DNA of 64,000 nt, taken from the NCBI RefSeq assembly GCF_003626575.1, contig NZ_RBDY01000005.1, positions 62,001 through 126,000 on the forward strand, read 5' to 3'. This stretch comes from Streptomyces radicis (GTDB lineage Bacteria; Actinomycetota; Actinomycetes; Streptomycetales; Streptomycetaceae). The position numbers and the translations under genes are program-made. The notes beneath the pieces were generated by a model, which worked only from the letters and a program-made list of their open reading frames with translations, did not search any database and had not been told where the DNA came from. The stretch's first letter is position 1; the number at the start of each line of letters is the position of its first letter. This document shows positions 32,631 through 41,537 of the stretch, piece by piece.

Positions 32631-34319
32631 TCAGTCGGCCGCGTTGGCCGGCTCGAGGTTCAGCACGACGTCGAGCGCGCCGCGCTGGGTGGGCTGCGGA
32701 GCCGCGTACGGGTCCTCCTCGGTCGGCCAGCCGACCCAGTTCTTCTCGCTGTACTCGGCGCCGATCGGACCCGCGACGGTCGGGATCATCGGCACCTCGT
32801 CGACGAGGATGCGCTGGAGGGTGTACAGGGCCTCGGTGCGGGTCTCCTCGTCCGTGGCCTCGGCGTAGTCGCGAAGGGCCTGGTCGGCCTCCTCGCTCTG
32901 GAAGCGGCCGAAGTTGCCCGCGGGGGACGCCTCGCCGATCGGCTTGTAGTTCGCCCCGTCCATGATGTGCTGGTACATGTCGTACGGGGTGGCGCCGGTG
33001 TTGGTCCAGTGCAGCGTGGCGTCGAAGCCACCGGCGTTGACGGCGTTGGTCCAGGCGTCGACGGTCTGCGTCTCGACGGTCGCCTCGATGCCGATCTCGG
33101 CCAGGTTGTCGGAGATGATCGACAGGGCGGTCAGGTAGTCGGACCAGCCGGCGGGGTCGATCAGGGTCAGGGAAACGGCCTCGCCCTCGGGGGTGTTGAG
33201 GGTGTTCCCGTCGAACTGGTACCCGGCCTCCTCGAGCAGCGCGCGGGCCCCGTCCACGTCGCGCTCCTGGGTCGCGTCCTGGAACTCGGGCGCCAGGAAC
33301 GACTCACCGGCGGGCAGCGGCAGGCCCGTGGGGTTCTCCAGGGCGGGGTAGAGGCCCGCGTGCGCCTGCTCGTGGATGGCCTGGCGGTCGATCACCATGC
33401 CCATGGCGCGCCGCAGCTCGGGGTCGTCGAACGGCTCGCGCTCGTTGTTGATCCAGAGGCCGTGGATGCCGAGGCCCGTGGGGAACCACAGCTTGTGGTT
33501 GTCCGGGTCCCGGTTGATGAAGACGTTCTCATAGTCCGGCATGAAGACGAACGACCACTCGCTGTCGCCGTTGGCCAGGGCGGTGGTCTGCGCGTTGTTG
33601 TCGTTGTACGACGTGTAGCGCAGCTCCTCGACGGCCGGGAGGTCCTGCCAGTAGGCGTCGCGGCGGGTCAGCGTCACCGTCTGCGGGGTGAAGCTCTCCA
33701 GCACGTACGGGCCCGTGCCGACCGGCTCCTGGTTCTCGAACGTCTCCGGCACGCCGACCTCGGACCATATGTGCTGGGGCACGATGTACGTGTCCAGGAT
33801 CCGGTTCTGGTTGACGAACTGCGACGCGCCGAACGAGATGGTGACGGTGTCGCCCTCGAGGACGACCTCCTCGTAGGGGATCCCGGCCGTGTTGAGCGCG
33901 TCATTGTTCATCAGGAGATCGAACGTGAACTCCACGTCCTCGGCGCTGAACTCCTCGTCGTCCGACCAGGTCGGGCCGTCCTGGATGGTGAACGAGACCT
34001 GCCGGTAGTCCTCCGACCACTCCCACGCCGAGGCCAGCCACGGCTTGGGCTCCGAGTCGGGCACGACGACGTTCGTCATGGCCAGCGGCTCGTAGATCAT
34101 GGCCCGGTAGCCGAGCGAGGCCCCGGCCGAGGTGTCGAGGAAGGGGTTGCTGTTGTTGGCCTGGGGGCCGTTGGGCATGCCGACGTTCAGCACACCGGTG
34201 CCGCCGCTCCCCGGCCCCTCGGGCCCTGACGAGCCGGAGCAGCCGGCCAGGACCGCGAGGCTGAGCAGGGCACTCCCTGCGGTCAACAACGTGCGGCGCG
34301 ATCGCGCGCGGACTCTCAT
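32631..34319 (-). CDS. Family 5 solute-binding lipoprotein, sugar operon
   Basis: 562 residues. Signal peptide with lipobox LAVLAGC (Cys27 approximately), then a Gly/Ser linker. SBP_bac_5 fold: '[22 protein letters not shown]', '[15 protein letters not shown]', '[20 protein letters not shown]'. This cluster-C protein captures substrate outside the cell for the four transporter proteins encoded downstream. Genomic context argues for beta-glucosides rather than peptides. A paralogue with the same layout is at 50304-51992. Confidence 0.88.
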   Translation of the reverse strand: MRVRARSRRTLLTAGSALLSLAVLAGCSGSSGPEGPGSGGTGVLNVGMPNGPQANNSNPFLDTSAGASLGYRAMIYEPLAMTNVVVPDSEPKPWLASAWEWSEDYRQVSFTIQDGPTWSDDEEFSAEDVEFTFDLLMNNDALNTAGIPYEEVVLEGDTVTISFGASQFVNQNRILDTYIVPQHIWSEVGVPETFENQEPVGTGPYVLESFTPQTVTLTRRDAYWQDLPAVEELRYTSYNDNNAQTTALANGDSEWSFVFMPDYENVFINRDPDNHKLWFPTGLGIHGLWINNEREPFDDPELRRAMGMVIDRQAIHEQAHAGLYPALENPTGLPLPAGESFLAPEFQDATQERDVDGARALLEEAGYQFDGNTLNTPEGEAVSLTLIDPAGWSDYLTALSIISDNLAEIGIEATVETQTVDAWTNAVNAGGFDATLHWTNTGATPYDMYQHIMDGANYKPIGEASPAGNFGRFQSEEADQALRDYAEATDEETRTEALYTLQRILVDEVPMIPTVAGPIGAEYSEKNWVGWPTEEDPYAAPQPTQRGALDVVLNLEPANAAD

Positions 34320-34383
34320 GGGGTAACTCCAGAAGGTCTGTTCTCGTGGACAACGGTGTGGTCGAACTCGGCGGGGGGACCCG

Positions 34384-35385
34384 TCATCCGGGGGCGGAGA
34401 GGCGGATGACGAACTCGGTGGGCAGAACGGTCGGACCCGCCTCGAGCGGAACGACTCCGCCGAGGTGGTCGAGCATCCTTCGGGCGGCCGCGACCCCCAT
34501 GGCCCGCATCGGCTGACGGACCGTGGTGAGAGGCGGCTCGGTGTAGGCGGCGATCGGTATGTCGTCGAACCCGATCACGGCGACGTCGTCGGGCACCCTG
34601 CGCCCGGCCGAGCGCAGGGCGTGGAGCGCGCCGGTGGCGCTCAGGTCGTTGTGCGCGAAGACCGAGTCGAACGCGACGCCCTCGGAGAGCGCGCGCTCGA
34701 TGACGGTCTGGCCGCAGCGGACGGTGAAGTCGCCCTCCGCCACGCGCGACACGGGCTGGGTGACCCCGTGTTCGCGCAGCACCCCGACGAAGCCGGTGAG
34801 CCGGTCCTGGACACAGCCGAAGTGCCGGGGCCCGGTGATGACGAGCGGGGCCCGGCGCCCGGTGGTGAGCAGGTGGGACGCCGCGGCGGCGGCACCCTCG
34901 GCGTTGGTGGTGGAGACCGAGGGGAAGTCGGGGCGCTGGCCGCGGTCGTCGACCAGGACCATGGGCAGGCCCTGGCGGTGCAGGGCCGCGATGGAACGCA
35001 GCGTGTTCTCCGGCTCGATGACCAGCACGCCGTCGAAGGCGCGCGCGGACACCTGACTGGTGAACTGGGCCATCGACACCTCACCGCGGTTGCAGGTGAA
35101 GAGGAGCAGCCCGTACCCGGCCGCCTCGACGGTGTCGGCGACGCCCTGGAGCACCTCGCCGACCCAGGGCCAGGTCAGCGAGGGGACGAGCATGGCGAGG
35201 GTGCGGCTGTGGCCGCGGGCCAGGCCGACGGCGCGTGAGCTCGGCACATAGCCGAGCTCGGCTATGACGGCGCGGACCCGGTCCGCGGTCTCGGAGTCCA
35301 CCTCACCCTTGCCGTTGAGCACGCGCGAGACGGTGGTCTTGCTGACCGCCGCGTTACGGGCGACATCGGCGATGGTGACTCGCAT
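34384..35385 (-). CDS. LacI family regulator of the beta-glucoside operon (CebR-like)
   Basis: 333 residues from the ATG at 35385. N-terminal HTH '[23 protein letters not shown]' with hinge helix '[10 protein letters not shown]', then a periplasmic-binding-like ligand domain ending with '[21 protein letters not shown]'. First gene of the operon (LacI, binding protein, ATPase, permease, permease, ATPase, GH1), all co-directional. It is predicted to repress its own promoter and be released by cellobiose or a related sugar. Candidate sites are the AACCGGTT palindrome and an AGAGCGCTCT box. Confidence 0.9.
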   Translation of the reverse strand: MRVTIADVARNAAVSKTTVSRVLNGKGEVDSETADRVRAVIAELGYVPSSRAVGLARGHSRTLAMLVPSLTWPWVGEVLQGVADTVEAAGYGLLLFTCNRGEVSMAQFTSQVSARAFDGVLVIEPENTLRSIAALHRQGLPMVLVDDRGQRPDFPSVSTTNAEGAAAAASHLLTTGRRAPLVITGPRHFGCVQDRLTGFVGVLREHGVTQPVSRVAEGDFTVRCGQTVIERALSEGVAFDSVFAHNDLSATGALHALRSAGRRVPDDVAVIGFDDIPIAAYTEPPLTTVRQPMRAMGVAAARRMLDHLGGVVPLEAGPTVLPTEFVIRLSAPG

Positions 35386-35443
35386 GGCGGCCTCCCCGGC
35401 ACGCTGACCTGGCTGCCTCGCGACATACGGCGGCAGCGCCGAC

Positions 35444-35541
35444 ACCGGTTCCGGAACCGGTTCCGGCGGTGGTGCGTGGGAGTTAACCGCTCAGCACCTG
35501 AGGCGTCAATAGATCACACCAGATTCTTTTGAGAGCGCTCT
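35444..35541 (-). promoter_or_regulatory. Promoter and operators of the LacI/beta-glucoside operon
   Basis: On the reverse strand TTGACG (35509-35504) and TTAACT (35486-35481) are 17 bp apart. Downstream, 35444-35461 is an 18-bp perfect palindrome (ACCGGTTCCGGAACCGGT), overlapped by a 16-bp palindrome at 35451-35466 that contains GAACCGGTTC. Upstream of -35 lies AGAGCGCTCT (35532-35541), close to the core of the CebR box TGGGAGCGCTCCCA of Streptomyces. The two operators bracket the promoter. Confidence 0.65.
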
Positions 35542-35610
35542 ACTCGGGGATTTGGCTTCAAGTAGTGAAGTGATAAATCCTTTTACTTGGTCTGACCAGG
35601 GGGAAACGTG

Positions 35611-35849
35611 CCCTGCGGGCGGCTTGGCGACGGCGGCCACCGGCTGGACGCCCTCCCGCTCGCCGTCGGCCGGTTGGCCTGTTTCGTGGTGGGTGCGGGT
35701 CAGTGATGGCACCTACGTCGTTCACCGCGCGCACGGTGAGCTTATGGAGCGGGCCCGCCGAGCTTTATGCCCCGCTTACGCGAGGCCGGGGTCTCTCTTG
35801 AAACGGCGCACACTTCGTGTTGAACAGAACGTGCCCCGTTTGAAAAGAG
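35611..35849 (+). repeat. Dispersed intergenic repeat, copy B (internally deleted)
   Basis: Begins CCCTGCGGGCGGC like copy A and follows it to GGCACCTAC (ending 35716). It then jumps directly to GTCGTTCACCGCGCGCACG, omitting the 167 bp that correspond to 2082-2248 of copy A. It continues with GAGCTTATGGAGCGGGCC and TTATGCCCCGCTTACGCG and ends in the hairpin 35795-35849. It faces copy C and shares the hairpin with it. Confidence 0.8.
35795..35849. repeat. Shared terminal hairpin of repeat copies B and C
   Basis: Arms 35795-35811 and 35831-35849 pair (with one small bulge and a mismatch) around a loop containing GTTGAAC. Read from the reverse strand it matches the end of copy A, including the TGTTCAACAC loop. 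May act as a bidirectional terminator. Confidence 0.7.
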
Positions 35850-36175
35850 CATCCGCCCCGGTATAAGCCGCGGATAAGCACCGGCCCGCTACCTGAGCTC
35901 AACGTGCGCCAGGCTTGAAAACGCTTCGGGCGGCCAGGGCAGGCCCGAAGGGTGCGCGCTACCTCAGCCGACCACCGGCCAGGCGGCCGCCAACTACGGA
36001 CGCGGCCGCGCCCGTTCGGCGAACGGTCCCAGCCCACAACGAAATCGACCGGTGACCGGGACGGCCGGTCACCCGACGCCCCCTCCCCCGTAGGTGCCAA
36101 GCTCTGACCCGCACCCACCGCGAAAGCAGAGGTCGGCCGACGGCGAACGGGAGGACGTCCAGCCCGTAGCCGCCG
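35795..36175 (-). repeat. Dispersed intergenic repeat, copy C (full length, inverted)
   Basis: Read on the reverse strand it starts two bases after the ligD-like stop codon (36176) with CGGCGGCTACGGGCTGGACG. It follows copy A through GGCACCTACGGGGGAGGGGG, the CGTTCGCCGAACGGGCGCGG block, GCGCACCCTTCGGGCCTGCC and GCGCACGTTGAGCT to the shared hairpin. Where copy A has CCCCGC-TTAC-GCGGGG, copy C has a different hairpin built from ATCCGC and GCGGAT at the corresponding place. This suggests structure is conserved rather than sequence. No coding capacity is convincing. Confidence 0.8.
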
Positions 36176-37093
36176 TCAAACCCTCTTCCTCAACTCCCGC
36201 TCCGCCCGCCGAGCGGAACGCCGCATCCGATGGAGCGACGGCCACGGATCCCCGCGCGACTCCAGGCGGGAAGGCAGCGTCGTGAGCGTGAAGTCGCGAG
36301 GCCCTACGCCGTCGTCGAGCTCGTCCCACGCCAGCGGCGTGGCCACCGGCGCGTGGGGGCGGGCCCTGACCGCGTAGGGGGCGACGGACGTCTGGGCGAA
36401 CGCGTTGCGCTGGACATCCAGGTAGAGGCGGTCGCCGCGGCGGTTCTTGCGGACCTCCGTCGTCAGGCGGTCCGGGTGGCGCCCCGCCATCACCTCCGCG
36501 ACCTCGCGCGCGAACGCGCGCACCGTGTCGAAGTCCGCCGAGCCGTCCAACGGCACCAGCACGTGCACGCCGCGCGAGCCGGTCGTCATCACCAGTGGTT
36601 TGAGGCCGATTTCGGCCAGCAGCTCGCGCAACTCCCCCGCCGTCTCGCGCACCAGCGCGAAGTCCTCGTCCGGCGGGTCGAGATCGAAGATCATCCGGTC
36701 GGGGCGGTCCAGGTGGTCCGCGCGGCTGAGCCACAGGTGCGGGGTCAGGCACGCCTGGTTGGCGAGATAGGCCAGCGTGGCCGTGTCGTCGCACACCGTC
36801 ATGTCGAGGCTGCCGCCCTCCTTGGGCACCCGCTCGCGGTGGATCCAGTCGGGGAAGTACGGCGGCACCTTCTTGTGGAAGAACGACTTGCCGCGGTACC
36901 CGTCGGGGTAGCGCTCCATCGCCAGCGGCCGCCCCCTGAGGTGCTTGAGCATCGGGCCCGCCACCGACCGGTAGTAGTCGACCAGGTCGCCCTTGGTGAT
37001 GCCGTCCTCGGGGAACAGCTCCTTGCCGGGGCGGGTCACGTCGACGCGCCTGCCGTCGACCGTGATCTCTCGGTGTCCACCTCGTGCGCTCAT
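36176..37093 (-). CDS. LigD-type polymerase (primase) domain protein
   Basis: 305 residues from the ATG at 37093. Standalone LigD polymerase domain (archaeo-eukaryotic primase fold): 'VTRPGKELFPEDGITKGDLVDYY', 'YPDGYRGKSFFHKKVPPYFPDW', metal-binding Asp pair in 'MIFDLDPPDED', and the His motif 'MTTGSRGVHVLVPL'. It adds nucleotides or ribonucleotides at break ends during NHEJ-like repair with Ku and a ligase. Neither Ku nor ligase is adjacent; a ligase is at 58340. A second, divergent copy is at 59494. The C-terminus is Arg-rich. Confidence 0.9.
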   Translation of the reverse strand: MSARGGHREITVDGRRVDVTRPGKELFPEDGITKGDLVDYYRSVAGPMLKHLRGRPLAMERYPDGYRGKSFFHKKVPPYFPDWIHRERVPKEGGSLDMTVCDDTATLAYLANQACLTPHLWLSRADHLDRPDRMIFDLDPPDEDFALVRETAGELRELLAEIGLKPLVMTTGSRGVHVLVPLDGSADFDTVRAFAREVAEVMAGRHPDRLTTEVRKNRRGDRLYLDVQRNAFAQTSVAPYAVRARPHAPVATPLAWDELDDGVGPRDFTLTTLPSRLESRGDPWPSLHRMRRSARRAERELRKRV

Positions 37094-37231
37094 GACCGCC
37101 CACGGGTTCCCGCCGGGGTCCGACGGGAAACGCCGCGCCGTCGGGTTTCCGCCCGCGCCCCGCCGGTTACCCGGGGCCTGAGCCGAGAGTTTCCCGGCAC
37201 ACGAAGTTTCCTGACACACGAGGTGAAGCGC

Positions 37232-37774
37232 ATGCGTATCGCATTCCTGATGGCACCCGAGGGCGTGGAGCAGATCGAGCTCACCGAGCCCTGGGAGGCG
37301 GTCTCGGAGACCGGCGAGACCCCGCAGCTCATCTCCACCGAGCCGGGCGAGATCCAGGCGTTCGACCACCTGACGCCCGCCAAGACGTTCCCGGTGGACG
37401 CCACCGTGGACCAGGTGTCGGTGGACGACTTCGAGGCCCTCGTGCTGCCGGGCGGCGTCGCCAACCCCGACGCGCTGCGCATCGACCCGCGGGCCGTCGC
37501 GTTCGTGCGCGGCTTCTTCGACGCGGGCAAGCCGGTCGCGGCGATCTGTCACGCGCCCTGGACGCTGATCGAGGCCGACGTCGTGGACGGCAGGACGCTG
37601 ACCTCGTGGCCCAGCCTGGAGACGGACCTCGCCAACGCGGGCGCCCACTGGGTCGACGAGCAGGTGCACATCGACAAGGACGGCCTCAACACCCTGGTCA
37701 CCAGCCGGAAGCCGGCCGACCTGCGGTACTTCAACGAGGCGATGCTGAGCGAGTTCGGGAAGGTCAACGCCTGA
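37232..37774 (+). CDS. DJ-1/PfpI family protein
   Basis: 180 residues. 'MRIAFLMAPEGVEQIELTEPW' has the conserved Glu, 'YEALVLPGG'-like 'DFEALVLPGGVANPDALR', and the nucleophile elbow 'VAAICHAPWTLIEADVV' with Cys followed by His. This matches the PfpI/YhbO glyoxalase-deglycase group with short inserts. A stress-protective role is typical. Three bases separate its stop from the next ATG, so it is probably co-transcribed with the Rv2629-like gene. Confidence 0.9.
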   Translation: MRIAFLMAPEGVEQIELTEPWEAVSETGETPQLISTEPGEIQAFDHLTPAKTFPVDATVDQVSVDDFEALVLPGGVANPDALRIDPRAVAFVRGFFDAGKPVAAICHAPWTLIEADVVDGRTLTSWPSLETDLANAGAHWVDEQVHIDKDGLNTLVTSRKPADLRYFNEAMLSEFGKVNA

Positions 37775-37776
37775 TC

Positions 37777-38946
37777 ATGGAACTGGGATTCCTCAACCCG
37801 CTGCTGCACCGGCCAGGGCCATGGGCCTCGGCCTACATGGACACATCGGCCGTCGCGGAGGACGCCGTGGCGGTGCGGGAGCTCCAGGCGCGCGACGCAT
37901 GCGAGCGACTGGCGGAGACGGGGGCCGACGAGGCGACCTGCCGGGCGGTGTTCGACACGCTCAGCGGTGTCACGCGCGAGGACGCGGGGCAGGCCGTGTT
38001 CGCCACGGACGGCGAGACGGTGCTCCGGGTGCCGCTCTCGGTGCCGCCGCCCTCACCGGCGCTGACCAGCTGGGGCGCGCTGCCGCGCATCGCCCCGCTG
38101 CTCGACTACGGCGAGCGGGAGCCGACGTGCCTCGTCGCGTTCGTCGACCGCAGGGGCGCCGACCTCCAGCTGCGCGGCACCCACGGCAGGCCGCGGCCCG
38201 CCGGGCACGTGGAAGGCGACCGGCAGTGGCCCATCCACCGCACCGGCAGGGCGGACTGGTCCGAGCGCCACTTCCAGTTCGCCGTGGAGAACACCTGGGA
38301 GCAGAACGCCGCCCGCATCGCCGAGACCCTGGCCGCGGACGCCGAGGCGTCCCACGCCGAGCTGCTCGTGCTCGCCGGTGACCCGCGCGAGCGGCGTTCG
38401 GTGCACGAGCGACTGCCCGAGCCGCTGCGGGAGATCACCGTCGAGTCCGAGCACGGCGGGCGCGCGGCCGGGACCAAGGACAACCGGCTCGACGCGGACG
38501 TGGAACGCGCCCGCAGCGAGCAGGCCAGGTCCCGCGCCGAGGAGACGCTCGACCGCTTCCGCGCCGGGCGTTCGATCGCGGGCGACGGCATCGACGCGGC
38601 CGAGGGGCTGCCCGCGCTGGTGGACGCCGCGCGCGAGCACCGGATCTCCTCGCTCCTGATGCGGCCCGACGGGCCCGACCTGCACCGCGACGTGTGGGTC
38701 GGCGACGAGCCCGACCAGGTGTCGGTGCGGAAGTCCGACGCGCAGTACCTGGGCGCCACCATGCCCGCCGCGGCCCGCGCCGACGACGCCCTGCTGCGCT
38801 CGGCCGCCGCCAACGGCGCCGACGTCGTCGCCCTGCCCCCGGCGGACGGCGACCCGCGCGAGGTGCCGGTGGGCGGGCTCGGCGCCCTGCTGCGCTGGCC
38901 GTTCGGCGAGGGCAACCCGGGCGGTGGCATCCGCCCAGGGCGTTAG
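37777..38946 (+). CDS. Rv2629/baeRF2-like (Vms1/Ankzf1 superfamily) ribosome-associated factor
   Basis: 389 residues. Layout of bacterial eRF1-like proteins: an N-terminal domain, a central domain with 'CLVAFVDRRGADLQLRGTHG' and 'RADWSERHFQFAVENTWEQNA', then an eRF1_3-like C-terminal domain with 'HRISSLLMRPDGPDLHRDVWVG' and 'ADDALLRSAAANGADVVALPP'. The family includes the mycobacterial hibernation/stress factor Rv2629 and proteins related to peptidyl-tRNA hydrolase Vms1. Operonic with the PfpI gene, consistent with a stress role. Biochemical activity not determined here. Confidence 0.8.
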   Translation: MELGFLNPLLHRPGPWASAYMDTSAVAEDAVAVRELQARDACERLAETGADEATCRAVFDTLSGVTREDAGQAVFATDGETVLRVPLSVPPPSPALTSWGALPRIAPLLDYGEREPTCLVAFVDRRGADLQLRGTHGRPRPAGHVEGDRQWPIHRTGRADWSERHFQFAVENTWEQNAARIAETLAADAEASHAELLVLAGDPRERRSVHERLPEPLREITVESEHGGRAAGTKDNRLDADVERARSEQARSRAEETLDRFRAGRSIAGDGIDAAEGLPALVDAAREHRISSLLMRPDGPDLHRDVWVGDEPDQVSVRKSDAQYLGATMPAAARADDALLRSAAANGADVVALPPADGDPREVPVGGLGALLRWPFGEGNPGGGIRPGR

Positions 38947-38973
38947 GCCGCCCCGGGCGAACGCCGCCCGCCT

Positions 38974-39004
38974 GGCCTCCCCCGCGCCACCGCGGGGGGA
39001 GGCC
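38974..39004 (+). terminator. Hairpin terminator after the baeRF2-like gene
   Basis: GGCCTCCCCCGCG (38974-38986) pairs with CGCGGGGGGAGGCC (38991-39004) with one bulged base and the loop CCAC. It lies 27 bp after the stop codon and about 80 bp before the transketolase start. Confidence 0.65.
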
Positions 39005-39082
39005 CTTCCGGCCGTTAGGCGGCGGGCGGCCTGGGTACCCGCGCACCGAGATCCGCCCCGGAGGCCGACGCAGGAGGCAGGA

Positions 39083-40936
39083 ATGACCACAGACCAGTAC
39101 CTGGCCGAACTCGGGCAGCAGCTCCGCGTGGACGCCGTCCGGATGACGGGGCACGCCGGGTCGGGGCACGCGACGTCGTCGATGTCGGCCGCCGATCTCA
39201 TGGCCGTGCTGATGGCCCGTCACCTGCGGTACGACTTCGACTGGCCCAACCACCCGGGCAACGACCACCTGATCCTCTCCAAGGGGCACGCCTCGCCGCT
39301 GCTCTACGCCGCGTACAAGGCGGCAGGGGTGCTCAGCGACGAGGAGTTGATGACCTACCGCACCCTGGGCAGCAGGCTCGAGGGCCACCCCACGCCCAGG
39401 CTGCCGTGGGTCGACGTGGCGACCGGCTCGCTCGGGCAGGGCCTGCCGATCGGCGTCGGCATCGCGCTCGCGGGCAAGCGCCTCGACGAGATGCCCTACC
39501 GGGTGTGGGTCATGTGCGGCGACAGCGAGCTGGCCGAGGGCTCGATGTGGGAGGCGTTCGAGCACGCGGGCTACGAGCGCCTCGACAACCTGACCCTCAT
39601 CGCCGACATCAACCGCCTCGGCCAGCGCGGGCCCACCCGGCACGGGTGGGACCTGGACGCCTACGCCCGCCGCGCGGACGCGTTCGGCTGGCACGTCGTC
39701 CAGGTCGACGGGCACGACCCCGCGGCCGTCGACGCCGCCTACCGGGAGGCCCTCGGCGTCACCGACCGGCCCACGGTCGTCCTGGCCCGCACCGTCAAGG
39801 GCAGGGGCGTGGCCGCGGTGGCCGACAAGGAGGGCAAGCACGGGAAGCCCGTGCCCGACCCCGAAGCGGCGGTCGAGGAGCTCGGCGGGGCGCGCTCGCT
39901 GCGCGTCGAGGTCGAGCGCCCGGCCGCGACGACCGCGCCCCGGCAGGCGCACGGCGTCCACACGGACCTGCCGCGTTACGAGGTCGGCGACACGGTGGCC
40001 ACCAGGAACGCCTATGGCGAGGCGCTGGCCGCGGTGGGCCGCGACCGGGACGACGTGGTGGCGCTCGACGGCGAGGTGAGCGACTCGACGCGGTCGCAGT
40101 TCTTCGCCGATGAGCACCCGGGGCGCTTCTTCGAGTGCTACATCGCCGAGCAGGAGATGGTCGCGTCGGCCGTCGGGATGCAGGTGCGCGGGTGGACGCC
40201 GTTCGTCTCGACGTTCGCCGCGTTCCTCAGCAGGGCACACGACTTCCTGCGCATGGCCGCGATCGGCCGGGCCTCGCTGAGCCTCGCGGGCTCGCACGCG
40301 GGCGTGGCCATCGGCGAGGACGGCCCGTCGCAGATGGGACTCGAGGACCTGGCGATGTTCAGGGCGCTGCACGGCAGCACGGTGCTCGCGCCGTGCGACG
40401 CCAACCAGACGGCCAGGCTGACGGCCGCGATGGCGGACGGCGGCGGGATCCGCTACCTGCGCACCGGGCGCGGCGGGAGCCGGGTGATCTACGGGCCCGA
40501 CGAGGAGTTCACGGTGGGCGGCAGCAAGGTGCTGCGGCGCTCCTCGCGGGACCGGCTGACGATCGTGGCGGCCGGGGTGACGGTGCACGAGGCGCTGCGC
40601 GCGGCGGACGAGCTGGCCGAGGGCGGCACGGCGGTGCGGGTCATCGACCTGTACTCGGTCAAGCCGGTGGACGCGCACACGCTGCTCGAGGCCGCGGAGG
40701 AGACCGGCTGCCTGCTGACCGTGGAGGACCACAGGCCGGAGGGCGGCCTGGGCGACGCGGTGCTCGACGCGTTCACCGACGGCAGGCCCGCGCCGCGGCT
40801 GATACGGCTCGCGGTGGACGCGATGCCGGGCTCGGCGACCGAGGCCGAGCAGCTGGAGGAGGCGGGGATCAACGCCTCCGCCATCGTGACGGCCGTGCGC
40901 CGTCAGGTGTCGGACGTGTCGGCGACGGCAGCCTGA
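39083..40936 (+). CDS. tkt: Transketolase
   Basis: 617 residues, ATG with AGGAGG-like CAGGAGGCAGG upstream. Thiamine-diphosphate domain: 'HAGSGHATSSMSAADLMAVL', 'LSKGHASPLLYAAY', 'GDSELAEGSMWEAFEHAGYE' then 'NLTLIADINRLGQRG'. Pyr domain 'FFECYIAEQEMVASAVGMQV' has the catalytic Glu, and the C-terminal domain follows. Shorter than the usual about 700-residue Tkt but matching the single-chain shorter type. Non-oxidative pentose phosphate pathway, complementing gnd at 22258. Confidence 0.9.
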   Translation: MTTDQYLAELGQQLRVDAVRMTGHAGSGHATSSMSAADLMAVLMARHLRYDFDWPNHPGNDHLILSKGHASPLLYAAYKAAGVLSDEELMTYRTLGSRLEGHPTPRLPWVDVATGSLGQGLPIGVGIALAGKRLDEMPYRVWVMCGDSELAEGSMWEAFEHAGYERLDNLTLIADINRLGQRGPTRHGWDLDAYARRADAFGWHVVQVDGHDPAAVDAAYREALGVTDRPTVVLARTVKGRGVAAVADKEGKHGKPVPDPEAAVEELGGARSLRVEVERPAATTAPRQAHGVHTDLPRYEVGDTVATRNAYGEALAAVGRDRDDVVALDGEVSDSTRSQFFADEHPGRFFECYIAEQEMVASAVGMQVRGWTPFVSTFAAFLSRAHDFLRMAAIGRASLSLAGSHAGVAIGEDGPSQMGLEDLAMFRALHGSTVLAPCDANQTARLTAAMADGGGIRYLRTGRGGSRVIYGPDEEFTVGGSKVLRRSSRDRLTIVAAGVTVHEALRAADELAEGGTAVRVIDLYSVKPVDAHTLLEAAEETGCLLTVEDHRPEGGLGDAVLDAFTDGRPAPRLIRLAVDAMPGSATEAEQLEEAGINASAIVTAVRRQVSDVSATAA

Positions 40937-40994
40937 ACGATCCCGCCCGCGGCGCGCCCGGCGGCGGCGCGGGCCGTGGCGAGGCGGACGCCGG

Positions 40995-41357
40995 TCAGGG
41001 CTCGAAGCGGGCGGCGGCCCGGTACTCGGGGCGGGGGTCGAGCGCGGCGGCAAGCCGGAAGTGGCGCATGGCCTCGCCCTCGCGGCCCGCCCGCTCCAGG
41101 GTGCGGGCCAGCGCGAAGTGGGCGAACGAGTTGTCCGGCTCGCGCTCGAGGACCAGCTGGAACTCGAGCTCGGCCGAGCGCAGCTGGGCGGCGAGGAAGA
41201 ACGCACGGGCGCGCAGCAGCCGGGCCGAGGTGTTCTCGGGGTGGGCGGTGATCAGCGGGTCGAGCAGCTTGAGGGCACCCCGCGGGTCGCGGGCGTTGAG
41301 CAGCTGCTCGGCCGCGCGATAGGCGATGACATGGGTCTCGGGTGTGGAGTCGGGCAC
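40995..41357 (-). CDS. Small tetratricopeptide-repeat protein
   Basis: 120 residues from a GTG at 41357 with GAGGAGG upstream. Contains about three TPR-like helix pairs: 'AAEQLLNARDPRGALKLLDPL', 'SARLLRARAFFLAAQLRSAELEFQ', 'NSFAHFALARTLERAGREGEA'. Typical orphan TPR protein of streptomycetes, presumably a protein-protein adaptor. Divergent from the MFS gene. No partner evident. Confidence 0.8.
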   Translation of the reverse strand: MPDSTPETHVIAYRAAEQLLNARDPRGALKLLDPLITAHPENTSARLLRARAFFLAAQLRSAELEFQLVLEREPDNSFAHFALARTLERAGREGEAMRHFRLAAALDPRPEYRAAARFEP

Positions 41358-41537
41358 GGAACCTCCTCGTGGCACAGGGGTGGCGGTCGGCACGTCTCCC
41401 AGGGTGGCCCCAACGCTCGCGGCGCGGGCCCCTATTCCCCCGGGTATTTTCCTCCGGTGTTCCCTGTGGGATGCCCGTGGTCCGCCCGGGCTACCCGCGG
41501 AGCGCCCCCCTGACCTCGCCGCTAGGCTTCGGCGGAG

